This document shows, in pieces, positions 1 through 6,644 of a stretch of DNA of 6,681 nt. The position numbers and the translations under genes are program-made. The notes under the pieces are model-generated. The model worked only from the letters and a program-made list of their open reading frames with translations, was not told where the DNA came from and searched no databases. Within the stretch, counting starts at the first letter, position 1. Each line of letters opens with the position of its first letter. Source of the DNA: an uncultured Clostridia bacterium (GTDB lineage: Bacteria; Bacillota; Clostridia; Peptostreptococcales; Acidaminobacteraceae); NCBI GenBank assembly GCA_937880545.1, contig CALFKA010000052.1, positions 1 to 6,681 of the forward strand. The letters are read 5' to 3'.

Positions 1-8
1 GAGTAAGT

Positions 9-39
9 AGAACACTTGAGTAAGTGAACTGTTCTTTTT
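9..39 (+). terminator. possible intrinsic terminator of an upstream gene
   Basis: AGAACA (9-14) can pair with TGTTCT (30-35), and a run of five T follows (35-39). The interior can add a small CTT/AAG stem around a GAGT loop, leaving an unpaired bulge at 25-29. This would suit the end of a gene lying left of the window. The stem is short and A/T-rich, and an alternative hairpin, CACTT (13-17) with AAGTG (22-26), competes with it. GAGTAAGT is also directly repeated at 1-8 and 18-25. The call is tentative. Confidence 0.35.
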
Positions 40-91
40 AATTTGGAAAGTAAGGATACGCCATTTTTTGATGGAAATGGAATTGGGTATT

Positions 92-119
92 TTGTGAACA
101 CCTCTATTGATGGTATAAT
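92..119 (+). promoter_or_regulatory. sigma-A-type promoter for the EF-G paralogue
   Basis: A perfect -10 box TATAAT lies at 114-119, preceded by TG at 111-112, so it is an extended -10 (TGnTATAAT). A 4-of-6 match to the -35 box, TTGTGA, lies at 92-97 with a 16-base spacer. Transcription would start near 126, giving a leader of about 20 bases that contains the ribosome binding site AGGAGG at 136-141, five bases before the ATG at 147. The extended -10 compensates for the imperfect -35. The call rests on motif match and position only. Confidence 0.7.
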
Positions 120-146
120 AACCCCATATGAAATCAGGAGGTTTGC

Positions 147-2216
147 ATGAAGACGTACCCCAATGATAATATCCGCAATGTCGTACTCTTAGGTCATGGA
201 AGCAGCGGAAAGACTACGCTTACGGAAGCGATTCTTTTTAGCCTTGGTCTGACATCTCGCATGGGACGAGTAGAAGATGGCAATACAGTCTCCGACTACA
301 CGAAGGAAGAGATTTCACGCAAGTTCTCAATCGGTACCAGCTTGATCCCCATTGAGTGGGAGGATAATAAGATCAATTTCCTGGATACGCCGGGCTACTT
401 TGATTTTGTCGGCGAGACGACAGGAGCGCTTCATGTCACCGATGGCGCCGTCATCTTTTTAGATGCTTCCTCAGGTGTAGAAGTCGGGACGGAAAAAGCC
501 TGGGCAGCCACGTCCAAGATGAACCTCCCGAGAATGCTGTTTATCAATAAGATGGACAAAGATAACATAGAATATGTTGAGTTGATGCACAAACTCAAAG
601 AAGTGTTCGGGAAAAAAGTGGCACCTTTTGTTCTTCCCATTGGAGAAGGCGAGGATTTCAAGGGCTTCGTCAACGTCGTTGATATGGTCGGTCGCATCTA
701 TGATGGAAAGAAATGTAATGACGGGCCCATTCCTGAAGATTTAATGGACCAGATTGAGCCCATCCGCGAAATGCTTGTTGAAAGCGTGGCGGAGAGCGAT
801 GAAGAGCTCCTGGAAAAATATTTCGAAGGGGAAGAATTTACGGCGGAAGAGATGACAAGAGGTCTGCGCGCCGGAGTTGTATCGGGCGAGATCGTCCCCG
901 TCGTCGTCGGAAGCGCTCTCAAGGGAGTCGGTATCCACACACTGATGGATGTGTTGATCAAGTACTTCCCATCTCCTGCTGAGCATACCCCTGTATCAAA
1001 AGGCATCAAACCTTATACGGAAGAAGAAATTGAACGCAAGATGGACTCGAAAGAACCTTTCAGCGCCATTGTCTTTAAGACGATCGTCGACCCCTTTGTG
1101 GGTAAGATCTCGTTGATGAAGGTGCTCTCGGGAATCTTGAAAAAAGATATGGAAGTCTATAACCCACAGAAAGACTCGAGCGAGAGAGTCGGTGGTGTCT
1201 TCTCGTTACGAGGGAAAAAGCAACTCGAAGTCAATGAGTTGGTCGCCGGCGATATCGGTGCTGTGGCAAAACTGTCTGATACTCAGAGTGGTGACACCCT
1301 CTGTGAAAAAGGAAATCCTATCGAGTATCCGCGCATTGTCTTCCCCTCGCCCGGCCTCTTTAAAGCGATTGAACCGAAAGCCAAAGGCGATGAAGACAAG
1401 ATCGGCGGAGCGCTTACCCGTCTTAACGATGAAGACCCCAGCTTCACCGTCACACGCAACCGTGAGACGAATCAGATGATTCTTGGTGGACAGGGGACCA
1501 TGCAGCTGGCGATCATCGCCAACCGCCTCAAAGAACTCTACGACGTCGACGTCGAAGTGATCCCGATGAAAATCGCCTACCGCGAGACCATTAAAGGAAC
1601 CGCAACTGTCCAAGGAAGACACAAAAAACAAACGGGTGGTGCCGGCCAATACGGCGACGTCCATATCCGCTTTGAGCCCTCTGAAGAAAATTTCGTCTTT
1701 GCAGAGGAAGTCTTCGGCGGCGCCGTGCCCCGTAACTACTTCCCGGCTGTTGAAAAAGGACTCGAAGAGTCCATGGTCCAAGGCCCCCTTGCAGGCTATC
1801 AGGTGGTCAACATCAAAGCAACACTTCTCGACGGAAGCTATCACGCTGTCGACTCAAGTGAAATGGCCTTTAAGATCGCAGCGGCGCTGGCCTTTAAAAA
1901 AGGACTTCCGGAAGCCAACCCCATTCTTCTGGAACCTGTGATGCATCTGGAGATTGTCGTGCCCGATGACTATATGGGAGATATTATGGGAGACCTGAAC
2001 AAGCGAAGAGGCCGCATTCTGGGGATGGAACCCGCCGAGAGTGGACATCAGAAAGTCATTGCGGAAGCTCCGGAAGCTGAACTGTTCAGCTACTCCAGTG
2101 ATCTGCGGAGCATGACCCAGGCAAGAGGCGACTTCACCGTGCGCTTTGAGCGTTACGAAGAGGTACCTGCCATGATTGCCGAGAGAGTCATCGCCCAAAG
2201 CCAAGAAGAAGACTAA
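147..2216 (+). CDS. fusA2: EF-G paralogue (FusA2-type translational GTPase)
   Basis: This 689-residue protein has the full EF-G length and domain order. The GTPase domain shows G1 GHGSSGKT (16-23), G3 DTPGY (80-84), G4 NKMD (134-137) and G5 GSALK (255-259). Domain II follows at about 300-395. A domain III motif, GGQGTMQLAI (447-456), stands where EF-G has its SGMGELHLE-type segment. Domain IV begins with QTGGAGQYGDV (495-505) and carries the tip-loop histidine in GSYHAVDSSE (563-572). Domain V contains NKRRGRILGME (618-628) and a DLRSMTQARGDF stretch (652-663). Canonical EF-G reads DTPGHVDF at switch II; here it is DTPGYFDF, so the catalytic histidine is Tyr84. That is typical, from memory, of the EF-G-like second paralogues of Firmicutes, which are not the housekeeping translocase. 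A role in slow or GTP-hydrolysis-independent translocation, or as a stress or starvation factor, is inference. The start is set by AGGAGG (136-141) five bases upstream. The gene has its own promoter and a strong terminator, so it is probably monocistronic. The family call is firm; the cellular role is not. Confidence 0.9.
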   Translation: MKTYPNDNIRNVVLLGHGSSGKTTLTEAILFSLGLTSRMGRVEDGNTVSDYTKEEISRKFSIGTSLIPIEWEDNKINFLDTPGYFDFVGETTGALHVTDGAVIFLDASSGVEVGTEKAWAATSKMNLPRMLFINKMDKDNIEYVELMHKLKEVFGKKVAPFVLPIGEGEDFKGFVNVVDMVGRIYDGKKCNDGPIPEDLMDQIEPIREMLVESVAESDEELLEKYFEGEEFTAEEMTRGLRAGVVSGEIVPVVVGSALKGVGIHTLMDVLIKYFPSPAEHTPVSKGIKPYTEEEIERKMDSKEPFSAIVFKTIVDPFVGKISLMKVLSGILKKDMEVYNPQKDSSERVGGVFSLRGKKQLEVNELVAGDIGAVAKLSDTQSGDTLCEKGNPIEYPRIVFPSPGLFKAIEPKAKGDEDKIGGALTRLNDEDPSFTVTRNRETNQMILGGQGTMQLAIIANRLKELYDVDVEVIPMKIAYRETIKGTATVQGRHKKQTGGAGQYGDVHIRFEPSEENFVFAEEVFGGAVPRNYFPAVEKGLEESMVQGPLAGYQVVNIKATLLDGSYHAVDSSEMAFKIAAALAFKKGLPEANPILLEPVMHLEIVVPDDYMGDIMGDLNKRRGRILGMEPAESGHQKVIAEAPEAELFSYSSDLRSMTQARGDFTVRFERYEEVPAMIAERVIAQSQEED

Positions 2217-2217
2217 G

Positions 2218-2242
2218 GAGGAGGGAAACCTCCTCTTTTTTT
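2218..2242 (+). terminator. strong intrinsic terminator after the EF-G paralogue
   Basis: GAGGAGG (2218-2224) pairs perfectly with CCTCCTC (2229-2235) around a GAAA tetraloop (2225-2228), followed by seven T (2236-2242). The stem starts one base after the TAA stop (2214-2216). The left arm looks like a ribosome binding site, but it would be buried in the hairpin and lies too far from the radA start at 2258 to serve it. Confidence 0.93.
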
Positions 2243-2257
2243 CAAGAGAAGAAAGAA

Positions 2258-3625
2258 ATGAAAATCAAAACACAATTTGTCTGTAATGAATGCGGATCTG
2301 TTTCCCCCAAATGGATGGGGCGCTGTAGCGACTGCGGATCCTGGAACTCTTTTACCGAGGAAGTGATCGAACCAAAAAAAAGCACCCAGGCCATACAAGA
2401 TCCTGGTGATTTGTCACGCGCGCAGAGTCTCAAAGAAGTTCAGTTGAGCGAAGAGCAGCGGGTATCGACCAATAATAGCGAGCTTGACCGCGTCCTCGGA
2501 GGGGGGATTGTCGATGGCTCGCTCATCCTCGTAGGGGGGGAGCCCGGAATCGGCAAAAGCACCCTTCTTCTTCAGATGGCTGATTCGCTGGCCAGACAGG
2601 GAAAGGTCGTCCTGTATGTCTCCGGTGAAGAGAGTAAGCATCAGATTAAGATGCGGGCTAACCGCCTGGGAGTAGAAGGAGACAATGTCCTCTTGTTATC
2701 CGAGACGACCTTTGAAAAGATTTACCAGGTGATCGGCCAGGAAAACCCCGATATTCTCATTCTCGACTCGATTCAGACCATGAGCACTATGAACTTAAGC
2801 GCTGCAGCGGGTAGTGTCTCGCAGGTGCGTGAGGTAACATCCCACCTGGCGAGACTCGCAAAGGGAGAGGGGATGGCGACCTTTATCGTAGGTCATGTCA
2901 CAAAGTCAGGTTCCCTCGCCGGTCCAAAAGTCCTCGAGCATATGGTTGATACGGTTCTCTATTTTGAAGGTGACGGCAGTAACCTCTACCGCATCCTGCG
3001 TGCGGTGAAGAATCGCTTCGGCTCGACCAATGAGGTAGGGCTTTTCTCCATGAGCGGAAGAGGGCTACAGATTGTGTCGAATCCTTCGGAATTGTTTCTG
3101 AGCCACAGTCAATCAGAAGAGCCTGGCACGGTGGTCTTTTCTTCTATTGAAGGAACGAGACCCCTGCTTGTTGAGATACAGAGTCTCGTAAGTCCCACCA
3201 ACTTTGCGGCACCCCGCCGAATGGCACTAGGCGTCGATTACAATAAACTCGTGCTCTCCGTAGCTATATTAGAGAAAAAACGAGGACTCTTTATGCAGAA
3301 CCAGGACATCTACGTCAACGCCGTCGGAGGGATCACCTTGAGTGAACCGGCGCTGACCCTTCCCATGATGGTGTCGATGAGTTCCTCCTATTATAATCAA
3401 CCTGTACCCCGAGATATGATTTTCTTTGGGGAAGTCGGACTCCTTGGAGAGGTGCGCAGTGTTCCTCAGGTAGAACAGCGCCTCGCCGAAGCCAAAAGAC
3501 AGGGATATAAGCGTGCTATGATTCCCGGGAAAACATCATTTACATTGGAGGGAATGGAAATCCTCGGGGTAAGAAATGTACAGGATGTCTTTCATCAGCT
3601 GAAGCTTGGGAGGAGGAATGAATGA
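2258..3625 (+). CDS. radA: DNA repair and recombination ATPase RadA/Sms
   Basis: RadA is a RecA-like ATPase and helicase that helps process recombination intermediates and promotes branch migration in the cytoplasm. The 455-residue length is normal for the family. An N-terminal zinc finger uses C9, C12, C23 and C26 in the standard order CNEC...CSDC. The RecA-like core has Walker A GEPGIGKST (94-102), Walker B ILILDS (166-171) and the RadA signature KNRFG (251-255). A Lon-like C-terminal domain occupies roughly 345-450, with GEVGLLGEVR (391-400). The start is the family-typical MKIKTQFVCNECG, although the upstream sequence (AAGAGAAGAAAGAA) is a weak ribosome binding site. Only 15 bases separate the preceding terminator from the ATG and no promoter is visible there, so the promoter may lie inside the EF-G paralogue gene or expression may depend on read-through. 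The stop overlaps the next start in ATGA, which implies translational coupling to the small cysteine protein. Confidence 0.96.
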   Translation: MKIKTQFVCNECGSVSPKWMGRCSDCGSWNSFTEEVIEPKKSTQAIQDPGDLSRAQSLKEVQLSEEQRVSTNNSELDRVLGGGIVDGSLILVGGEPGIGKSTLLLQMADSLARQGKVVLYVSGEESKHQIKMRANRLGVEGDNVLLLSETTFEKIYQVIGQENPDILILDSIQTMSTMNLSAAAGSVSQVREVTSHLARLAKGEGMATFIVGHVTKSGSLAGPKVLEHMVDTVLYFEGDGSNLYRILRAVKNRFGSTNEVGLFSMSGRGLQIVSNPSELFLSHSQSEEPGTVVFSSIEGTRPLLVEIQSLVSPTNFAAPRRMALGVDYNKLVLSVAILEKKRGLFMQNQDIYVNAVGGITLSEPALTLPMMVSMSSSYYNQPVPRDMIFFGEVGLLGEVRSVPQVEQRLAEAKRQGYKRAMIPGKTSFTLEGMEILGVRNVQDVFHQLKLGRRNE

Positions 3626-3885
3626 GGGTTGGCGTAAAGTATTGTGGCGGTTGCAACAATCAATATGATCGCACCGCTTTTCTGGAAAAGATGAAAAAAG
3701 CATTTCCTCACATAGAGTATGAATATGCCAGTGAGGATGAAATATACGATGTGGTGATTTTTCTTCAGGGGTGTGATAGAGCCTGTGCCAGCAGGAACTA
3801 CCAAGCAAGGTTAGGCTTTTATGATGTGAAACCATCCAGTTTGGATCGCGCACTCGACCAGCTCAGGGAGGTGTTGGGTGAGTAA
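3622..3885 (+). CDS. small conserved-looking Cys4 protein, function unknown
   Basis: This is an 87-residue cytoplasmic protein with no signal peptide or membrane segment. It carries two cysteine pairs: YCGGCNNQYDR (C8, C11) near the N-terminus and QGCDRACAS (C51, C55) in the second half. Between them are a predicted helix (about 17-28), an acidic stretch (33-41) and a hydrophobic strand, DVVIFL (43-48). A C-terminal helix covers about 72-86. Four cysteines in CxxC plus CxxxC suggest a metal or Fe-S site or redox-active thiols; that is inference. From memory, small clostridial proteins with a CGGCNxxYDR motif recur as hypothetical proteins near fermentation genes, but I cannot name a characterised member. 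The gene is clearly expressed as a unit with its neighbours. Its ATG overlaps the radA stop (ATGA), it has a strong GGAGGAGG site at 3609-3616, and its last eight bases overlap the activator gene. It may be a sensor or partner for that activator. Confidence 0.82.
   Translation: MRVGVKYCGGCNNQYDRTAFLEKMKKAFPHIEYEYASEDEIYDVVIFLQGCDRACASRNYQARLGFYDVKPSSLDRALDQLREVLGE
3865..3880 (+). promoter_or_regulatory. ribosome binding site fixing the GTG start of the activator
   Basis: AGGGAGG (3865-3871) lies six bases upstream of GTG (3878-3880), inside the 3' end of the small Cys4 gene. This supports the GTG start and the eight-base overlap. Downstream residues (SNLRDWRKIDFINILEAIYDG) lead directly into the PAS domain, as expected for a full-length N-terminus. 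Confidence 0.75.
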
Positions 3886-5269
3886 CCTAAGAGATTGGCG
3901 AAAAATTGATTTCATCAATATATTGGAGGCCATTTACGACGGTGTGTTCATCACGGACGGGAAAGGAACGGTCTTGATGATGAACAAAGGCTATGAGCGC
4001 ATCTCGGGTTTGAAGAGAGAAAATCTCATTGGCGATACGATGAGCAATCTCATGGCTACCGGTGTCATCTCTCAGTCGGTGTCGCTTCTTGTCATCAAGG
4101 AGAGAAGGCAGCTGACCATTGAGCAGCGCTTCATCGCCACGGGAAAGATCGTACTTGTCTCGGGTACCCCCATCTTTAATGAAGAAGGGGAGGTTATGTT
4201 CGTTGTCACCAGTGTGCGCGATGTGACGGAGATGATTCACCTGAAAGATGAGCTCGAAGAAACACAGGCACAGCGCGTATTGGCAGAACATGAGTTGGAA
4301 CTGATCCGCTCCTATCTGGAAGAAAAAATTCAGCTGATCGCCGTCGACAAAAACATGATGAAGGTACTCGACCTTGCCAAGCAAGTAGCAGGTATGGACA
4401 CCACCGTTCTCATCACCGGAGAGACGGGAGTGGGTAAGAACGAACTGGCGCAATTCCTGCATGAACAGTCACCGCGAGCAGACAAAAAGTTTGTGACGAT
4501 CAACTGTGCTCTTTTGCCCGAGTCACTGGTGGAGAGTATTCTCTTTGGCTATGAAGAAGGCTCTTTTACCGGAGCTTCAAAAGAAGGCAAGCCGGGACTG
4601 TTTGAGATCGGGGATCAGGGGACAATTTTCATTGATGAGATAGGGGAGCTGTCTCCGGGTCTGCAGATCAAACTGCTGCGTGTGTTGGAGGAAAGAAAAT
4701 TTGAGCGCATCGGCTCGACCAAATCCATCGAAGTTAATATACGTATCGTCATCGCCACCAATAGAGACCTCGAAGAACTCGTTGAAAAACGAAAGTTTCG
4801 CGATGATCTCTTTTATCGTATCAATACATATCCTATCCACATTCCTCCGCTTCGAGAGAGGCCGGACGATGTACTTCCGCTTGCCAGAGCTTTTCTAGCT
4901 TCTCTCAATCACCGCTACGCACATACGACGAGATTTTCCCGCGCAGCGGAGCAGATTCTCAAAGAGTACAACTGGCCCGGGAATGTGCGCGAACTGAAAA
5001 ACGCAATCGAACGGGCTTATATCCTGAGTGAGAAAACTCTGATAAGCGCAAATGATCTGGCATTTTTGCATCCTGTTCTTTCGCCCGGCTCTGTCACAAT
5101 GAAAAGAAATTTCTCGCTTAAAGATTATTTGCTTCAGGAGGAGTATATGATTATGCTCCGATACGCTAAGGAATTGGGAAGTTATCGCAAAGCTGCGAAA
5201 GCTTTGGGCATGGAACCCAGCACATTTACTAAAAAGAAACAACGATTTGAACAAAATCTTAAAGAATAG
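3878..5269 (+). CDS. sigma-54-dependent activator (PAS / AAA+ / Fis HTH)
   Basis: This 463-residue protein is a bacterial enhancer-binding protein that uses ATP to open sigma-54 RNA polymerase promoters. The N-terminal PAS domain (about 10-120) begins ILEAIYDGVFITDGKG and ends in SVRDVTEM. A coiled-coil linker (about 119-150) follows. The AAA+ domain (about 155-390) has Walker A GETGVGKN (181-188), the sigma-54 contact loop GSFTGA (228-233, usually GAFTGA), Walker B GTIFIDEI (248-255), sensor I IVIATNRDL (290-298), the arginine-finger region FRDDLFYRIN (307-316) and sensor II WPGNVREL (366-373). A Fis-type helix-turn-helix closes the protein (about 425-455, RKAAKALGMEPSTFTKKK). There is no receiver domain, so the signal is probably a ligand or redox state sensed by PAS rather than a phosphorelay. 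The likely target is the downstream dehydratase gene, which has a sigma-54 promoter and candidate enhancer sites. The actual ligand is unknown. Confidence 0.93.
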   Translation: MSNLRDWRKIDFINILEAIYDGVFITDGKGTVLMMNKGYERISGLKRENLIGDTMSNLMATGVISQSVSLLVIKERRQLTIEQRFIATGKIVLVSGTPIFNEEGEVMFVVTSVRDVTEMIHLKDELEETQAQRVLAEHELELIRSYLEEKIQLIAVDKNMMKVLDLAKQVAGMDTTVLITGETGVGKNELAQFLHEQSPRADKKFVTINCALLPESLVESILFGYEEGSFTGASKEGKPGLFEIGDQGTIFIDEIGELSPGLQIKLLRVLEERKFERIGSTKSIEVNIRIVIATNRDLEELVEKRKFRDDLFYRINTYPIHIPPLRERPDDVLPLARAFLASLNHRYAHTTRFSRAAEQILKEYNWPGNVRELKNAIERAYILSEKTLISANDLAFLHPVLSPGSVTMKRNFSLKDYLLQEEYMIMLRYAKELGSYRKAAKALGMEPSTFTKKKQRFEQNLKE

Positions 5270-5298
5270 TGAATTTATGCAACCGGTGCATTAATTCA
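5270..5298. promoter_or_regulatory. 29-bp inverted repeat, candidate enhancer (activator) site
   Basis: TGAATTTATGCA (5270-5281) and TGCATTAATTCA (5287-5298) form an inverted repeat around the five-base spacer ACCGG, with one mismatched position in twelve. It starts immediately after the activator stop codon and is centred about 185 bases before the predicted sigma-54 start point, a usual distance for enhancer binding. It lacks a T-tract, so it is not a good terminator. A dimeric Fis-type helix-turn-helix would suit such a site. Binding by the neighbouring activator is inferred. Confidence 0.65.
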
Positions 5299-5314
5299 AC
5301 GCTTTATGAGTGAG

Positions 5315-5361
5315 CAGGAAAATGCTCGAGATGACCGTCTTCTCTTGTGTTTCCTGTTTTT
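5315..5361 (+). terminator. candidate intrinsic terminator of the radA-activator unit
   Basis: CAGGAAA (5315-5321) pairs with TTTCCTG (5350-5356), followed by five T (5357-5361). The 28-base loop could fold further (AGA at 5329-5331 with TCT at 5338-5340). The stem is only seven pairs and the loop is long. A small competing hairpin, GAGCA (5312-5316) with TGCTC (5323-5327), exists. It is plausible by position between the activator and the abfD promoter, but weaker than the terminator at 2218. Confidence 0.45.
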
Positions 5362-5365
5362 ATGT

Positions 5366-5377
5366 TGAATTATTGCA
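5366..5377 (+). promoter_or_regulatory. third copy of the enhancer half-site
   Basis: TGAATTATTGCA matches both arms of the inverted repeat at 5270-5298 except in the two central A/T positions, giving TGAATTWWTGCA for all three. It overlaps the perfect small palindrome TATTGCAATA (5371-5380). Its centre is about 97 bases before the predicted start point of the abfD transcript. The right-hand side (ATATTAATCC) matches only loosely, so this may be a weaker or half site. Confidence 0.5.
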
Positions 5378-5442
5378 ATATTAATCCTAGTATATTTCGT
5401 GCCAAGGAGTGCAAAACATTGAAATTAAGGGAAAATTGAAAT

Positions 5443-5458
5443 AGGCATAGATATTGCT
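5443..5458 (+). promoter_or_regulatory. sigma-54 (-24/-12) promoter of abfD
   Basis: AGGCATA, four bases, then TTGCT matches the sigma-54 consensus TGGCACG-N4-TTGCW. GG is at 5444-5445 and GC at 5456-5457, exactly ten bases apart, which is the required spacing. The start point would be near 5469, giving a leader of about 36 bases with the ribosome binding site AAAGGAG (5492-5498), six bases before the ATG. The adjacent upstream gene encodes a sigma-54 activator, which strengthens the call. Confidence 0.8.
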
Positions 5459-5504
5459 TTATATTTTAACGAATTATAATCACGTACTCTGAAAGGAGAG
5501 TTTA

Positions 5505-6644
5505 ATGGCACTTAAAACCGGACAACAGTATCTAGAGAGCATCGAAAAGATTAAAATGAGTATCTATCTCTTCGGTGAAAAAATCGAAAACCCTGTCAAC
5601 AATCCGATTCTTAGACCGTCACTCAACTCCGTAAAGAAAACATATGAACTGGCTCAAATGCCGGAATACCAAGATCTTTTGATCACCACAAGTCATCTGA
5701 CGGGTGAAAAGATTAACCGTTTTACGGCGATCCATCAGTCACCGGAAGACCTGGTTAAAAAAGTGCGTATGCAGCGCCTGCTTGGTCAAAAGACCGCATC
5801 CTGCTTCCAGCGCTGCGTGGGTATGGATGGATTTAACTCCGTCTACAGCACCGCATATGAGATTGACCAGAAATATGGCACTGATTATCAGGAAAGATTC
5901 AAGAAGTTCCTTCTTTATGCACAAGAAGAAGACTTGACAGTTGACGGTGCTATGACTGACGCCAAAGGCGACCGTGGTAAGTCCCCTAGCCAGCAGGCGG
6001 ACCCCGATTTGTATCTACGAGTAGTTGAGAGAAGAGAAGACGGCGTCGTCGTCCGAGGAGCCAAAGCGCACCAGACCGGGATCGTCAACTCTCACGAAGT
6101 GCTTGTCATGCCGACGATTGCTCTCAACCCTGAAGATAAAGACTACGCCATCTGCTTTGCCGTTCCCCTGGATACGCCGAACCTACATATTATTGTCGGA
6201 CGCCAGAGCTGCGATACCCGCAAACTCGAAGGGTCTGATATCGATGTTGGTAACAGCCAGTACGGCGGCATGGAAGGCTTGACCATCTTTGACGACGTCT
6301 TCGTACCCAACGAAAGAATCTTCATGAATGGTGAAACAGAGTTTGCTACGATGATGGTCGAGCGTTTTGCCGGTTACCATCGTTCCTCCTATGCCTGTAA
6401 AACGGGCGTCGGCGACGTTCTGATCGGCGCTGCTGCTCTGATCGCCGAATACAACGGCGTCCCGCGCGCCAGCCATATCCGTGACAAACTGATCGAAATG
6501 ATCCACCTTAACGAGACGATGTGGTCCTCCGCCGTTGCCAGTTCCTGGGAAGGTGCACAGCTTCCCGCCGGTAACTACATTATTGACCTGCTTCTTGCCA
6601 ATGTCTGCAAACAGAACGTCACCCGCTTCCCCTATGAAATGGCA
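5505..6644 (+). CDS. abfD: 4-hydroxybutyryl-CoA dehydratase / vinylacetyl-CoA isomerase, 3' end missing
   Basis: The enzyme dehydrates 4-hydroxybutyryl-CoA to crotonyl-CoA by a ketyl-radical mechanism using FAD and a [4Fe-4S] cluster. It acts in cytoplasmic fermentation of 4-aminobutyrate, succinate or related C4 acids. About 380 genuine residues are present of roughly 490. The family start (MALKTGQQYLESIEKI) follows AAAGGAG at 5492-5498. Cluster ligands in C. aminobutyricum are C99, C103, H292 and C299; here I see C100 and C104 in ASCFQRCVGMDGF, then H292 and C298 in GYHRSSYACKTG. Other active-site residues visible are Q102, T191, E257, Y296 and K299. Compared with the clostridial sequence I remember (SYGGCK), one residue is missing between the tyrosine and the last cysteine. 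Everything after codon 380 is adapter sequence, so the apparent tail DRKSVV and its TAG (6663-6665) are false. The C-terminal part, including the equivalent of E455, is not in the window. Other abf genes (4-hydroxybutyrate CoA-transferase, dehydrogenase) may lie beyond. Confidence 0.95.

Noticed and set aside
61..80. Six-pair hairpin CCATTT / AAATGG upstream of the first promoter
   Set aside because: It has an eight-base loop, no T-tract and lies before the -35 box. Such short A/T-rich stems are common by chance.
1541..1554. 14-bp palindrome CGACGTCGACGTCG
   Set aside because: It encodes part of the Tyr-Asp-Val-Asp-Val-Glu stretch of EF-G domain III-IV; repeated Asp-Val codons explain it.
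1206..1844. 212-residue open frame on the - strand inside the EF-G paralogue gene
   Set aside because: It lies wholly within a well-supported gene, has no recognisable domain, and is a by-product of codon usage on the opposite strand.
3124..3138. TGGCACGG, a perfect -24 element of a sigma-54 promoter, inside radA
   Set aside because: The -12 position reads TCTT instead of TTGC and it sits in the middle of a coding region with no gene start nearby.
3887..4462. 191-residue open frame on the - strand inside the activator gene
   Set aside because: The opposite strand encodes a clear PAS and AAA+ protein with intact motifs; the antisense translation shows no family features.
5395..5415. TGCCAAGGAGTGCA as an alternative sigma-54 promoter
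   Set aside because: The spacing between the -24-like and -12-like parts is two bases short and the GG is missing; the site at 5443-5458 fits exactly.
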